From NCBI GenBank assembly GCA_015055655.1, contig SVHW01000004.1:1-64000 (forward strand): a DNA stretch of 64,000 nucleotides. The letters are read 5' to 3'. The notes beneath the pieces were generated by a model. The model was not told where the DNA came from, made no database searches, and worked only from the letters and a program-made list of their open reading frames with translations. This stretch comes from Clostridiales bacterium (lineage in GTDB: Bacteria; Bacillota; Clostridia; Christensenellales; Borkfalkiaceae). This document shows, piece by piece, positions 53,906 through 63,214 of this stretch (its first letter is position 1; each line of letters opens with the position of its first letter). Position numbers and translations under genes: made by a program.

Positions 53906-55102
53906 TTACTTTTTATAATTTTCCACCACTTTTTTAACTGCGTGAATCACGTCCGCCACGTCTTGGTCGTTCATTTTAGGATAAAGCGGAATACTTACAA
54001 TCCCCTTGTAAATTTGTTCCGCAACAGGGCATAAGCCTTTGTTATACCCCAGCTTTCTATAATAAGGGAACCAATATACGGGGATATAGTGAATTTGGCA
54101 TTGTACGTTTTCAGCGCTCATCGCGTCAAAAAACTCTCTACGGGTACAGGTGAGTTTATCCAAATCCAACTGCACGATATACAAATGTCTGCAAGTATCC
54201 GATTCAGGGATTTCTTTTTGCACGATAATTTCGGGCACGTCCTTAAACGCTTCGTCGTACTTTTTCACAATTTCTTTACGACGCGCCGCAAAGGAATCCA
54301 ATTTCTTCATCTGGTTCACAATCAAAGCCGCTTGGAAATCCGTAATTCTGTAATTATACCCCAAGGCGATTTCCTCGTAATACCAAGGTCCTTCGTGCGG
54401 AGCGTCTTCCATCAACGCCGCGTCGTGCGTAATCCCGTGCGTATGCGCCAAAACCACCCTCTTATGATATTCGTCGTTATTCGTCAATACCGCGCCACCT
54501 TCGCCGCCGGTTATCGTCTTTACGGGATGAAAACTGAAACAAGTCATATCTGCCAAGCTTCCCACTTGTTTTCCATTGTATTTTGTCGCAATCGAGTGCG
54601 CCGCATCCTCAATAAAAATCAAGTTAAACTCGTCGCAAATTTCGCGGATTTCTTTATTTTTAACGGCTTGTCCCGTAAAATCCACCGCGATAATCGCCTT
54701 CGTTTTCGGTGTAATTTTCTCACGAATACTGTTAGGGTCAATATTATACGTATCTGCTTCTACGTCGGCAAAAACAGGCGTACCGCCGCAATACAATACG
54801 CAGTTTGCGCTTGCCGCAAATGTCAAAGGCGTCGTAATAACCTCATCCCCAGGCCCAATCCCCGCAGCCAAACAAGCGCAGTGCAAGGCCGCCGTACCGT
54901 TGCTTACTGCAACGGCGTGTTTTGCGCCCGTGTATTTTTCCAAAGTGCGCTCCAACTCTTCTACTTTAGGACCACAAGTAATATAATCCCCTCTTAAAAC
55001 GTTTGCAACTGCTTCCACGTCACTTTCGTCAATCCATTGACGACCGTAATAAATTTTTCCACTGCGAACGGGATAGCCACCTTTGATTGCCAATTTTTCC
55101 AT
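53906..55102 (-). CDS. pseC: UDP-4-keto-sugar aminotransferase
   Basis: A PLP enzyme that aminates C4 of the 4-keto-6-deoxy sugar from the dehydratase. The N-terminal substrate-binding region, the EDAAHSIATKYNGKQVGSLA block and SFHPVKTITGGEGGAVLTN with the catalytic lysine identify the DegT/PseC family. It has 398 residues from the ATG at 55102. The ATG at 55114 has a GAAAGG touching it, which is too close. The order pseC-pseF-pseI-pseH-pseG is contiguous. Confidence 0.92.
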   Translation of the reverse strand: MEKLAIKGGYPVRSGKIYYGRQWIDESDVEAVANVLRGDYITCGPKVEELERTLEKYTGAKHAVAVSNGTAALHCACLAAGIGPGDEVITTPLTFAASANCVLYCGGTPVFADVEADTYNIDPNSIREKITPKTKAIIAVDFTGQAVKNKEIREICDEFNLIFIEDAAHSIATKYNGKQVGSLADMTCFSFHPVKTITGGEGGAVLTNNDEYHKRVVLAHTHGITHDAALMEDAPHEGPWYYEEIALGYNYRITDFQAALIVNQMKKLDSFAARRKEIVKKYDEAFKDVPEIIVQKEIPESDTCRHLYIVQLDLDKLTCTRREFFDAMSAENVQCQIHYIPVYWFPYYRKLGYNKGLCPVAEQIYKGIVSIPLYPKMNDQDVADVIHAVKKVVENYKK

Positions 55103-55129
55103 TTCTTTATCCATCCTTTCTTTTTTTCC

Positions 55130-56548
55130 TTACATATTATTTTTTGTTTTATCCGTCAAATACTGCACGTATTGTTCGTATTCTTTCTCGTCCAGTAATT
55201 TCTTCGTGAAATCTTGCAAATCCTGTTCATTCAACACTTCCCATACGTCAAACTCGTAAATATCCTTCGCCAATACGCCGTTATATCGAAAAGATATGGT
55301 TGGCGCGCCGAATTCCGCCGCCTCGTATAGGCTTGTAGAAGAAACCGTCAACTGCACGAAACTGCGCAGCAACAACTCGTATAATTGTGACGTGTTATCA
55401 TATATTTCTACGCCGTCCAACTCTTTTCGGTACAGCTCTATCGCGCCGTTGTCTTCCCGTGGATGTAGCTTTATCGCCAATCGATATCTCTTCCAACGCT
55501 CGTCCGCCGCCATAATCTCTTGCACTTTTTTCAGGCGCTTAATCATTAACGAGTAATAATTTTGTCCAACGCCGTCTTGTTCGTACGGTTGCGAGGCGAA
55601 CAATATCAAATCACGTTCTTCTGCTTTCACCCCAAACACTTTTTTATACGTTTGCGTTCGAGGATTCCCTATCACCTCTACGTTTTCCGCGTCAAAGATT
55701 GATTGCTCGCATAAAATCCGTTTCGTCTTATCTCCATATACGAGTATTTTTCTTTTGAAAAACGCCAAATCAATATTTTTCACAAATGCAGGATAAACGT
55801 ACCCGACGTGATGATTGGTAATAATCCCATGTTGCAATTCAATCGACTGCGGATTATTTCTTAACACAGGGATAATATTCTCCCTCGCGCCGCCCCAAAA
55901 ATCAATCGCGTATTGTACGTTTTTATATCGCTTGAAAAACTTACCAAACAGCTTTTGATAAATGACCGTCGTGGCGTAAGCGTCCGGAAAATGCTCCAAT
56001 AGATAAGCAACTGCCTTTTGCTCGTTTTCCGTTTCCGTAGGCGTTTTTGCAAATTGCGGCACTATCGTTTGACGACACTCCTCACACAACCTTGCATATT
56101 CCTTTTTATGGAATATTGAGTACAGTTTCAATCGCACGGAAAAATAATCAAGCGGACAATACTTATCCTTATTCACGTCGGTAAAATACCCGTTATCATA
56201 CGCCGCATTTCGGCTAGGCCACTCGAAAACAACCCCGTCAGGATAATGGTCCAATAAATACTCTGCCGCCAAGTTTCGTCCGTTATCCCTGCGATAAACG
56301 GTGGACGTAAAAATCAGCGTTTGCTTCTTCCTAAATTTTCTCTTTTTGAAAAAACCGTTGATAACACGCTTTATTGATACGCCGTCTTTCCTCTGTGCTT
56401 GCACGGAAGACACCGCCTTTTGTCCATCCTGCAACAGCTGCATAACGCCGTCGCGAAAACTTGTATAAATTGGCACGCCCCCAACGAGAATATCGTATAA
56501 AAACGGATATTTATTTTCAAAAGCAAATAATTCGCTTTTTTGTTTCAC
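55130..56548 (-). CDS. Glycosyltransferase-like capsule protein, candidate pseudaminyltransferase
   Basis: A 472-residue protein with a GT-B-like C-terminal half. It shows SIELQHGIITNHHVGYVYP near the centre, AIKLHPREDNGAIEL (an HP motif) and LTVSSTSLYEAAEFGAPTI (an SS motif). HP and SS motifs are shared by bacterial sialyltransferases and some CDP-glycerol transferases. The gene is directly upstream of pseC. A role in transferring pseudaminic acid from CMP is therefore a reasonable guess, not a proof. The N-terminal half is not recognised. Confidence 0.55.
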   Translation of the reverse strand: MKQKSELFAFENKYPFLYDILVGGVPIYTSFRDGVMQLLQDGQKAVSSVQAQRKDGVSIKRVINGFFKKRKFRKKQTLIFTSTVYRRDNGRNLAAEYLLDHYPDGVVFEWPSRNAAYDNGYFTDVNKDKYCPLDYFSVRLKLYSIFHKKEYARLCEECRQTIVPQFAKTPTETENEQKAVAYLLEHFPDAYATTVIYQKLFGKFFKRYKNVQYAIDFWGGARENIIPVLRNNPQSIELQHGIITNHHVGYVYPAFVKNIDLAFFKRKILVYGDKTKRILCEQSIFDAENVEVIGNPRTQTYKKVFGVKAEERDLILFASQPYEQDGVGQNYYSLMIKRLKKVQEIMAADERWKRYRLAIKLHPREDNGAIELYRKELDGVEIYDNTSQLYELLLRSFVQLTVSSTSLYEAAEFGAPTISFRYNGVLAKDIYEFDVWEVLNEQDLQDFTKKLLDEKEYEQYVQYLTDKTKNNM

Positions 56549-56558
56549 GTTTTACTCC

Positions 56559-57620
56559 TTATTTTTTTCCGTATTTTTTCAAGCAATCTTCGAAGTATGT
56601 TTCGTATTCTTTAATTAACACTGACCAACGATATTTTTGTATAGTATTAAACGCATTGCTCGACATCTTTTGGTATTCCTCGGGATTGTCTAAAAGATAT
56701 TGCAATTTATCTTGCATCTCTTGTAAATTCGCCACCCCGTAGCCGTTTACGCCGTCTTGGATAAAATCTACCGTGTAATTTTCATTGATATAAATGCTTG
56801 GCAAGGAATTTAATGCCGCTTCTTGAATTACCTTGGGTAAGCCTTCAAATTCCGAAGTCATTAACAGGACGTCACACGTTTGCATATGTTCATATACTTG
56901 TTCGTTGGGTATACGCCCCGTCAATATCAAATTCGTCAATTCGTATTCTTGAATCGCTCCCTCCACCTGCTTTTGCATATCCCCGTCGCCAATCATAATA
57001 AATTGTAATTGAGGAAAGCGTTTTGCACACTCAACCAATAACATCGGTCTTTTGTTTTCTTTAACGTTACCAACCCAGACTACTTTATGAATCTTTGTTT
57101 TGCCTTCTTTTTTTCCTTCGCCTCTTTCAAGCACCCCAAGCGGCAACACGGGAAGAGGCTCACCGTAAAATTTCTTTACGCTTTCCGCTATACAATTACT
57201 GATAGCGAAAGATTCATCCATGATGTTCAAGAAATAATCTTTTAACGCAGGCGTATTATTCGTAGTTTCCGTTATCACCCCTTCCACGGAAGAAAGGAAG
57301 ACTTTGCCTTTGCCTTTATGTTTTTTTGCAAAAGTTATATCCATTTCTTCTATCTTCGGCAAATAGTAAATATCACATTTTGCGCGACGCATCGCCCAAA
57401 GCTTGCTCCATTTCCAAACGATTCTACGATGCCAAAGCCTGTGCAGTTTTATTCCTGCCTCTTTATATTTTTTCTTATCAATAGGCATCATCGTCGTGTA
57501 CATGGTATGCACTTCAAACTTATCCTTATCCAAATATTTGGCAATATTATCGCAATTGATATTTTGCGCGTTGGCAAAATTGACGTACGCGCCCAAGAAT
57601 ATCTTTATCTTTTTATTCAT
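56559..57620 (-). CDS. Glycosyltransferase, GT4/group 1 type
   Basis: The C-terminal domain has VVWVGNVKENKRPMLLVECA, FIMIGDGDMQKQVEGAIQEY, LTGRIPNEQVYEHMQTCDVL and LLMTSEFEGLPKVIQEAALN, the usual group 1 donor-binding pattern with its E-x7-E signature. In 353 residues it is cytosolic and acts on a lipid-linked sugar. The donor and linkage cannot be told. It lies between the tagD-like gene and the candidate pseudaminyltransferase gene. Confidence 0.88.
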   Translation of the reverse strand: MNKKIKIFLGAYVNFANAQNINCDNIAKYLDKDKFEVHTMYTTMMPIDKKKYKEAGIKLHRLWHRRIVWKWSKLWAMRRAKCDIYYLPKIEEMDITFAKKHKGKGKVFLSSVEGVITETTNNTPALKDYFLNIMDESFAISNCIAESVKKFYGEPLPVLPLGVLERGEGKKEGKTKIHKVVWVGNVKENKRPMLLVECAKRFPQLQFIMIGDGDMQKQVEGAIQEYELTNLILTGRIPNEQVYEHMQTCDVLLMTSEFEGLPKVIQEAALNSLPSIYINENYTVDFIQDGVNGYGVANLQEMQDKLQYLLDNPEEYQKMSSNAFNTIQKYRWSVLIKEYETYFEDCLKKYGKK

Positions 57621-57636
57621 AAAGCCCTCTCGCTTT

Positions 57637-58026
57637 TTATTTCTTCAATTCCTTTTTAATCTGCGTCGTGGAAATTTCAGGTGTTCTCGGTAAATACACT
57701 ACGTCGCAATACTCTTTAAGAAAATCAAATTTACCTTCCCAGTCATCCCCCATAACGAACGTATCAATATGGTATTCCTTTACGTCCGTCACCTTTTGTT
57801 CCCAGTTTTCTTCGGGGATTACGAGGTCTACGTAACGAATCGCTTCCAACAACTTTTTTCTCTGTTCGTACGAAAAGAAACACTTCTTTTGCTTTTGATT
57901 CCAGTTAAATTCGTCCGTAGAAAGCACGACCACCAAATAATCTCCAAGCGCCTTTGCGCGACGCAATAAGTTGATATGTCCGTAATGCAATAAATCGAAC
58001 GTTCCGTAAGTGATAACCCTCTTCAT
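57637..58026 (-). CDS. tagD: Glycerol-3-phosphate cytidylyltransferase
   Basis: It makes CDP-glycerol, the donor for glycerol-phosphate polymers or substituents. The 129-residue chain has VITYGTFDLLHYGHINLLRR with the H-x-G-H motif, DTFVMGDDWEGKFDFL and the C-terminal RTPEISTTQIKKEL with the S-T-T motif. The size and motifs match TagD/GCT. It sits next to the TagB/F-like gene that would use its product. Confidence 0.94.
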   Translation of the reverse strand: MKRVITYGTFDLLHYGHINLLRRAKALGDYLVVVLSTDEFNWNQKQKKCFFSYEQRKKLLEAIRYVDLVIPEENWEQKVTDVKEYHIDTFVMGDDWEGKFDFLKEYCDVVYLPRTPEISTTQIKKELKK

Positions 58027-58039
58027 CCTTTTTCTCCTT

Positions 58040-59608
58040 TTATAAATCCGTCGGCCAATTTTCCACGTCGTAACGTACCGCCGTCGGCAATTTTTTATCT
58101 TTTGCGTAAATATGCCCTATGCGCAAATCTCCCCAAATCCGTCTGCGCTCTCTCGCCCCAAACGCGCGCAGCCGCGCAAGCGCATTTTTGTTTCCAAAAC
58201 ACTTATACAGGGCGCGCAACCGTCTTTCCTTTCGTCTTTCCTTGGGAGAAAGTCGGTTATACACGTTCAGCGACGTATACTCTATCTCCGTCCAACGTTG
58301 TACGTTCCCCGAATATTTCCCAAGCACGAACACAAACCGATACTTTTGCCCTTCTAACTTTTCCCTCATGGTAAAGAGTTCTTCTTCCGTAACGGGGAAA
58401 TCGATAATATATAGGTCGGTAGGCTCTATCTCCTTTTGCGGTTTCTCTCCCAACATCTTCTCAACCGCCTGTTTTGCCGCAGCCGCGTTATCGTATTTGC
58501 AAAATCTCTCCACGAACTCGGGATATTCCTTTTTCGTATCGTCTTTTACGAAACGCAATAACTCCTCGTAAGTGTAGGCAATATCAAACGGCAAATTCTC
58601 TTCGGCTTCCTTATATACGCCCCTATCCTTAAAATACTCGTCTTTGTCGTATTGATAGAGCACGATTTTCTTGCCCGTATTCGCAAAATCGAAAAACACG
58701 CTCGAATAATCGGTGATAAGCACGTCCACCGCGTTCAAAAATTCGTACACTTCTATATCGGCAGGCATCGGCAAGCAGTATTGAAACGCCGTGTTCGCAT
58801 TTTGCATAGCCGGGTGGAATTTTACGTATACGCGATATCCCTCGCCCAGTTCTTTTGCCAGCCGTTCTATCTCGCTGATTTGGTCTACTTTTTCTATCCC
58901 ACACGCCGTACCTCGCCAAGTGGGCATATAAAAAACAGACTTCACGTTATCCAAGCTATATTTCTTCTTGACTTCTTTTCCGTATTCTTCCTCAAAAAAT
59001 ACGCTATTGCGTGGGTACCCGCCAAGGAACAACTCCCCTTGCATAATTCCTTGTACCATATACTCGTCTTCATATACTCGTTTGGTCAAGTCATTTGGCG
59101 CTAAAAGATAATTACTCATCAAATAATTTCTTTGCCCGTTTATACAAGCAAACGGGTCGCCTGCAACACTACGTCCCAACGTTTTTAACGGCGTGCCGTG
59201 CCAAGTATTCAAATAGACTTGGCCCTCTTTTTTGATAAAATCCATCGGGAAGGATATGTTATTCACAAGATACTTTGCGTGCGTCACCGCCTCGCGATAT
59301 TCTCTCGTCCCCGTTTGCACGATTTTCACACGCTCGTCTATCAAACCACGCGTCGTTAATTCTTTACGTAAGGCTTCGGGATTTTTATGCGCTATCACGA
59401 TTTGGAAACGCGCGTATTTCTCTTTTAATAATTCCTTATAAATATAATAAGGATTGCCTTGGAAATTATTTCCCCCAAACGATTCCAAGAAAAACGTATC
59501 TTCCCATACGACGCCGTCGTTAAAAAACTCAGTATACTCCCAGTATCTACTTTTCTTGGTATTTCGCGCGCTATCTATTCTTGCTTTTATGCTCTTAAAA
59601 GGATTCAT
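58040..59608 (-). CDS. CDP-glycerol glycerophosphotransferase family protein
   Basis: TagB/TagF-type enzymes add glycerol phosphate to a lipid-linked glycan at the membrane face. VYLNTWHGTPLKTLGRSVAG, the PTWRGTACG stretch, YVKFHPAMQNANTAFQY and DVLITDYSSVFFDFANTGKK are the family motifs, and the histidines in WHGTP and KFHP are thought catalytic. A C-terminal 120-residue domain of other type brings it to 522 residues. It is unclear if it adds one unit or a chain. Confidence 0.88.
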   Translation of the reverse strand: MNPFKSIKARIDSARNTKKSRYWEYTEFFNDGVVWEDTFFLESFGGNNFQGNPYYIYKELLKEKYARFQIVIAHKNPEALRKELTTRGLIDERVKIVQTGTREYREAVTHAKYLVNNISFPMDFIKKEGQVYLNTWHGTPLKTLGRSVAGDPFACINGQRNYLMSNYLLAPNDLTKRVYEDEYMVQGIMQGELFLGGYPRNSVFFEEEYGKEVKKKYSLDNVKSVFYMPTWRGTACGIEKVDQISEIERLAKELGEGYRVYVKFHPAMQNANTAFQYCLPMPADIEVYEFLNAVDVLITDYSSVFFDFANTGKKIVLYQYDKDEYFKDRGVYKEAEENLPFDIAYTYEELLRFVKDDTKKEYPEFVERFCKYDNAAAAKQAVEKMLGEKPQKEIEPTDLYIIDFPVTEEELFTMREKLEGQKYRFVFVLGKYSGNVQRWTEIEYTSLNVYNRLSPKERRKERRLRALYKCFGNKNALARLRAFGARERRRIWGDLRIGHIYAKDKKLPTAVRYDVENWPTDL

Positions 59609-59610
59609 TT

Positions 59611-60435
59611 TTACTCCTTGCGCAAATCGCTGTCATACAGGAAATCGCTAAAAATACCCGTAATCCCCCGTTCCTTCCAGTATCTATAAGTTTTTACGGT
59701 ATTCACCGTATAAGCAAACGTGCAAATATTGTTTTTTTCAAATATTTCCCAGCCAAAACGCTCTTGCAAGGCTTTCGTCGAAATCGATACCGCGCCGATA
59801 TGATACTTAATACACGTTTGCAGCGTTTGTACGTAATCGGTTGCCAACATGCACACGTGTAACGTCTTAAAATCGTATACCGAGCGCACCTGCAAAACAT
59901 TTTCTTCGTTAAACACCTGTATCACCACACGGTCTAACGCCGTTTCATCTACGACGTATTCTTTTATCAGCCTTGCAAAATCCGTTAGATTTGAAAACTT
60001 GCAATCGAAAATCACGGTAATATCGGGATAGGTTTTTAAATTATCCAAACATTTTTCGATAGACATCGGCGAAAAACGTCCGTCCAAATCCATTGTTTCG
60101 CCGTTTTCCACGTGCGCCAATACAAACGCGCCGTTTTTTTCGTCCACGTCGTATTCGAATACGCGGTTGCCTTTTTCGTAATAATACGGAAACGCCTCTT
60201 CACAATTGAGATAGGCAAGCCCTTGCAAACCGCCACCGGCGTGCGTAATCACGCCTATCCTCGCAAAAAACGCATCGCGCGCGTTGGCGTTAGGAAACGC
60301 TTGCCCCCAGTCCGCTTCCGCCTTTTCTTTGGCTTTTTCTTTTTGGGCAATCTTGCATTGTATTCTATTGTCCAATTTTACAAACGGACGGCACAACAGC
60401 CGTATACCGCGATAAACCACCGACGAAAAGCCCAT
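59611..60435 (-). CDS. Glycerophosphodiester phosphodiesterase family protein
   Basis: GDPD enzymes cleave glycerophosphodiesters. ARIGVITHAGGGLQGLAYLN with the catalytic-type histidine, then RVFEYDVDEKNGAFVLAHV and DITVIFDCKF, follow the barrel pattern. The H-A-G-G variant replaces the common H-R-G. An N-terminal hydrophobic stretch may tether it to the membrane. The ATG at 60435 gives 274 residues. It lies next to the glycerophosphotransferase, so it may trim or remodel glycerol phosphate on the glycan. Confidence 0.82.
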   Translation of the reverse strand: MGFSSVVYRGIRLLCRPFVKLDNRIQCKIAQKEKAKEKAEADWGQAFPNANARDAFFARIGVITHAGGGLQGLAYLNCEEAFPYYYEKGNRVFEYDVDEKNGAFVLAHVENGETMDLDGRFSPMSIEKCLDNLKTYPDITVIFDCKFSNLTDFARLIKEYVVDETALDRVVIQVFNEENVLQVRSVYDFKTLHVCMLATDYVQTLQTCIKYHIGAVSISTKALQERFGWEIFEKNNICTFAYTVNTVKTYRYWKERGITGIFSDFLYDSDLRKE

Positions 60436-60437
60436 AA

Positions 60438-62120
60438 TTATTCCAGTCCCTCTATGTTTTCTTTCTCGTCGACAATTGTTTCGACACACTCGGCTTTGGT
60501 ATTATCCCCCGCCGTGTCTTCCGCAAAAATCGACGTATCTTCCGCCTTTTCCCCGTCGCTATTCGTCTCCAATACGGGCGAAACGTTCTTCCTTCTTACT
60601 TTATTGAGAAATCCTCCCATAAAGCCCGTTACCAAGCCTCTTTCTTCTTTATTCATACCAAGGCAGAACGCATACACGGCAAACAATACGGAATAAATAC
60701 CAATTTTCAAGAATAGCCACAACCAAGAAACGTTAGGGAGCAAGAAATTAATCCCTATCCCCACCGCAACAAGTGGCGCTAATTTTAACAAAAGTATAGA
60801 AATATTCGCCCAAAATCTGCCAATGCCCAAGCCAATCTTCTTTTTATAATACCAATTGATAATGATGCCTTTCGTTACAAGCGTGGTTAGCCCTGTGCAA
60901 ATTGCGCACCCAAGCGGGCCAAAATAGATAGCCGCAGGAATACTTGTCGCCACGTTCAAAACGGCACAAATTACGTATAAAATCGATTTAAATTGATGTT
61001 TATTGACGGCTTGTAATACCTGTACGGGAATCGCTTGTATATTGGGGATAACTGCAGGAAGAGCCAACGCTAAAGCAATCCAATAGGCAATCGCGTATTC
61101 CTCACCTACCCATAAATATATAAACTCTTGTCCAAATAACGCAAATCCGCTACACAATAAAAACGCTAAAAAGAACTGTATGCGACCCACGCGTATGGAA
61201 AGGTTGGTCATATCCTCCATCGTCGCGCCATTTGTAATTTGCGAAGTTACCCGTGGAAAAAACACGCTAGAAACAATCCCTGGGATTTGTTGAATATACC
61301 CATACAATTGATATCCAACCGAACAAATAGCAACGGCTATTTCTCCGCTTACTATGCCCAAGATAATGTTATCCGTTCCATCGTTTAGCTGTCCTACTAT
61401 CATCCCCAAAAAGATAAAGAAGGAATACCCTAATATCTCTTTGAAGATACTAAAATCCATATCTTTCTTTTTAAAAGATATTTTTACGTGTAATTTCCCG
61501 TGTACGTATAAAACGTGTATCAAATTAAGCATTTGCTGTAAAACCAACGCCACGAGAGAAAGAGCTATGGCTTTGTATCCCCAAATTAAGAGGGGAATCA
61601 TAACGAGTGGCTTTAATACGGTATAGATAAAATCTGCAATTTTAATAAACGTAAAACGCTCGTATGATTGTACAATCGCGTGATAGGGTTGCGTGGCAAA
61701 CGTCAACGCCAAATTCACCACCATAATCAAGATAATCATACGCAGCTCAAAATACCCTCTTGCGCCCGTTTCCACCTTGAAAATATAGCTCGACAAAATA
61801 CATATCACTGCGCCGACGACTAAAATAATCATTGCCAAGAAAGCATACAGCCGCATAAACATACCGTATAAACCAGCGGTTTTATTTTCATTTCCTTCCG
61901 CGCGGTATTTAGAAGCGTAACGTACAACGGCTGAACCAAAACCAAACTCCGCCAACCCCAAAAAGCTAACGGCGGATTGCCCCATGTTGTACAAACCGTA
62001 TTGTTGTTGTCCCAACGAATCTAATAAGAACGGAGTATACGTTAAAGAAACGATAATGCCAGCCACCATCGTTATATAGGAAAAAATAACCCCTAATTTT
62101 AGATTCTTCGTGCTTTCCAT
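60438..62120 (-). CDS. Wzx-type oligosaccharide flippase
   Basis: It would move the lipid-linked repeat unit across the membrane. The start MESTKNLKLGVIFSYITMVA, about twelve to fourteen hydrophobic segments, and the GLAEFGFGSAVVRYASKYRA motif place it in the MOP exporter superfamily. The 560-residue chain ends in an acidic cytosolic tail of about 55 residues (rich in Glu, Asp, Thr), which is unusual for the family. No Wzy polymerase is seen in the window. Confidence 0.9.
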   Translation of the reverse strand: MESTKNLKLGVIFSYITMVAGIIVSLTYTPFLLDSLGQQQYGLYNMGQSAVSFLGLAEFGFGSAVVRYASKYRAEGNENKTAGLYGMFMRLYAFLAMIILVVGAVICILSSYIFKVETGARGYFELRMIILIMVVNLALTFATQPYHAIVQSYERFTFIKIADFIYTVLKPLVMIPLLIWGYKAIALSLVALVLQQMLNLIHVLYVHGKLHVKISFKKKDMDFSIFKEILGYSFFIFLGMIVGQLNDGTDNIILGIVSGEIAVAICSVGYQLYGYIQQIPGIVSSVFFPRVTSQITNGATMEDMTNLSIRVGRIQFFLAFLLCSGFALFGQEFIYLWVGEEYAIAYWIALALALPAVIPNIQAIPVQVLQAVNKHQFKSILYVICAVLNVATSIPAAIYFGPLGCAICTGLTTLVTKGIIINWYYKKKIGLGIGRFWANISILLLKLAPLVAVGIGINFLLPNVSWLWLFLKIGIYSVLFAVYAFCLGMNKEERGLVTGFMGGFLNKVRRKNVSPVLETNSDGEKAEDTSIFAEDTAGDNTKAECVETIVDEKENIEGLE

Positions 62121-62131
62121 ACTCTCACCTT

Positions 62132-63202
62132 TTATTTTTCTACGGCGTTTTCTTCCGCTTGTTCTTCTATCTCGTTTTGCTTTTTCTTGTTTCGTATTTT
62201 TTGTCCTATCCGTTCGATAAAGGCCACTTCTTTCGTATTTACAATCGTCACCAATTTATCTATACTTACGCAAAGCGCAAATATAGCCAAGTTTACCGCC
62301 AAATAGTACCCGACAAACCACCAAGCCTCGCAAAAGGCTTCTACGTGTAACCACTTCGTATATAAAATGGATACCAATGCCGGATTCGCCGTAATCAAAT
62401 ATACGGCCAAAATATTGCCTGCGATAGAAGAAATCCATTTTCCACGAATATGTATTTTAGCAAAGAACATAAACAATGCAATCGCTGAACAAAGCAAAAA
62501 TACGTAGCGAAGCCCTTCGTCTAAGAGCGAATGTTCTATCCCTAATTTTCTCGCCAAAAATCTTTCAGCGACGTACGCCGCCATAGCAACCCCATACGCC
62601 AAAAGTATCCATATCTTTTTGCAATTTTCGTACGGTTTAAATTTCTTTAAATAATACCCAATAACGTAGGCAAGCAATCCTTCCATCAAGGTATAACTCG
62701 CGTACATAATACAAGTGTTATTGATAAGCAACGCCGCTATTATCAATAAAAATTGCGGTTTTGATAAGCTGTCCAATCCGGGAATAAGTAAGAAAGATAA
62801 CACGTATAACACAAGATATACGGATACAAACCAGTATCTATTGAAAATTACAGGGAAAAATGATTTAATCGTATATCCAATCCCCACGTCAGGATTTACC
62901 CCGACGATAAATATAATCAACGTAATAAAAAAGGAATAAAACCACGTTTTCCGTTGAATAAACAGCGCTTTCCCCATTTTCGGTTTTTTTGCAAAAAAAC
63001 CTGCCAGCAAGAAAAATAACGTATTGCCAATTTGACAAAAGAAATAAATCGGCATAATGATAAAATAATTAACGTTATTTGCCGTCAATTTATTTACTGC
63101 GCCGCCCCAACCCAAGAAATGCGCCGACATAATCATAAAAATTGCAATAATTCGCAATAAATCCAACGACGCGTTTCTTTCTTCTTTTACAGGTAACTCC
63201 AT
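62132..63202 (-). CDS. Membrane acyltransferase, family 3 (second copy)
   Basis: RNASLDLLRIIAIFMIMSAH at the N-terminus holds the conserved arginine and histidine of acyltransferase 3. Many hydrophobic helices follow (IMPIYFFCQIGNTLFFLLAG and others) over 356 residues, then a lysine-rich and acidic tail. It is likely to acetylate a sugar of the glycan. It differs from the 41275-42435 acyltransferase both in sequence and in base composition. Confidence 0.88.
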   Translation of the reverse strand: MELPVKEERNASLDLLRIIAIFMIMSAHFLGWGGAVNKLTANNVNYFIIMPIYFFCQIGNTLFFLLAGFFAKKPKMGKALFIQRKTWFYSFFITLIIFIVGVNPDVGIGYTIKSFFPVIFNRYWFVSVYLVLYVLSFLLIPGLDSLSKPQFLLIIAALLINNTCIMYASYTLMEGLLAYVIGYYLKKFKPYENCKKIWILLAYGVAMAAYVAERFLARKLGIEHSLLDEGLRYVFLLCSAIALFMFFAKIHIRGKWISSIAGNILAVYLITANPALVSILYTKWLHVEAFCEAWWFVGYYLAVNLAIFALCVSIDKLVTIVNTKEVAFIERIGQKIRNKKKQNEIEEQAEENAVEK

Positions 63203-63214
63203 AATCTCTCCTTA

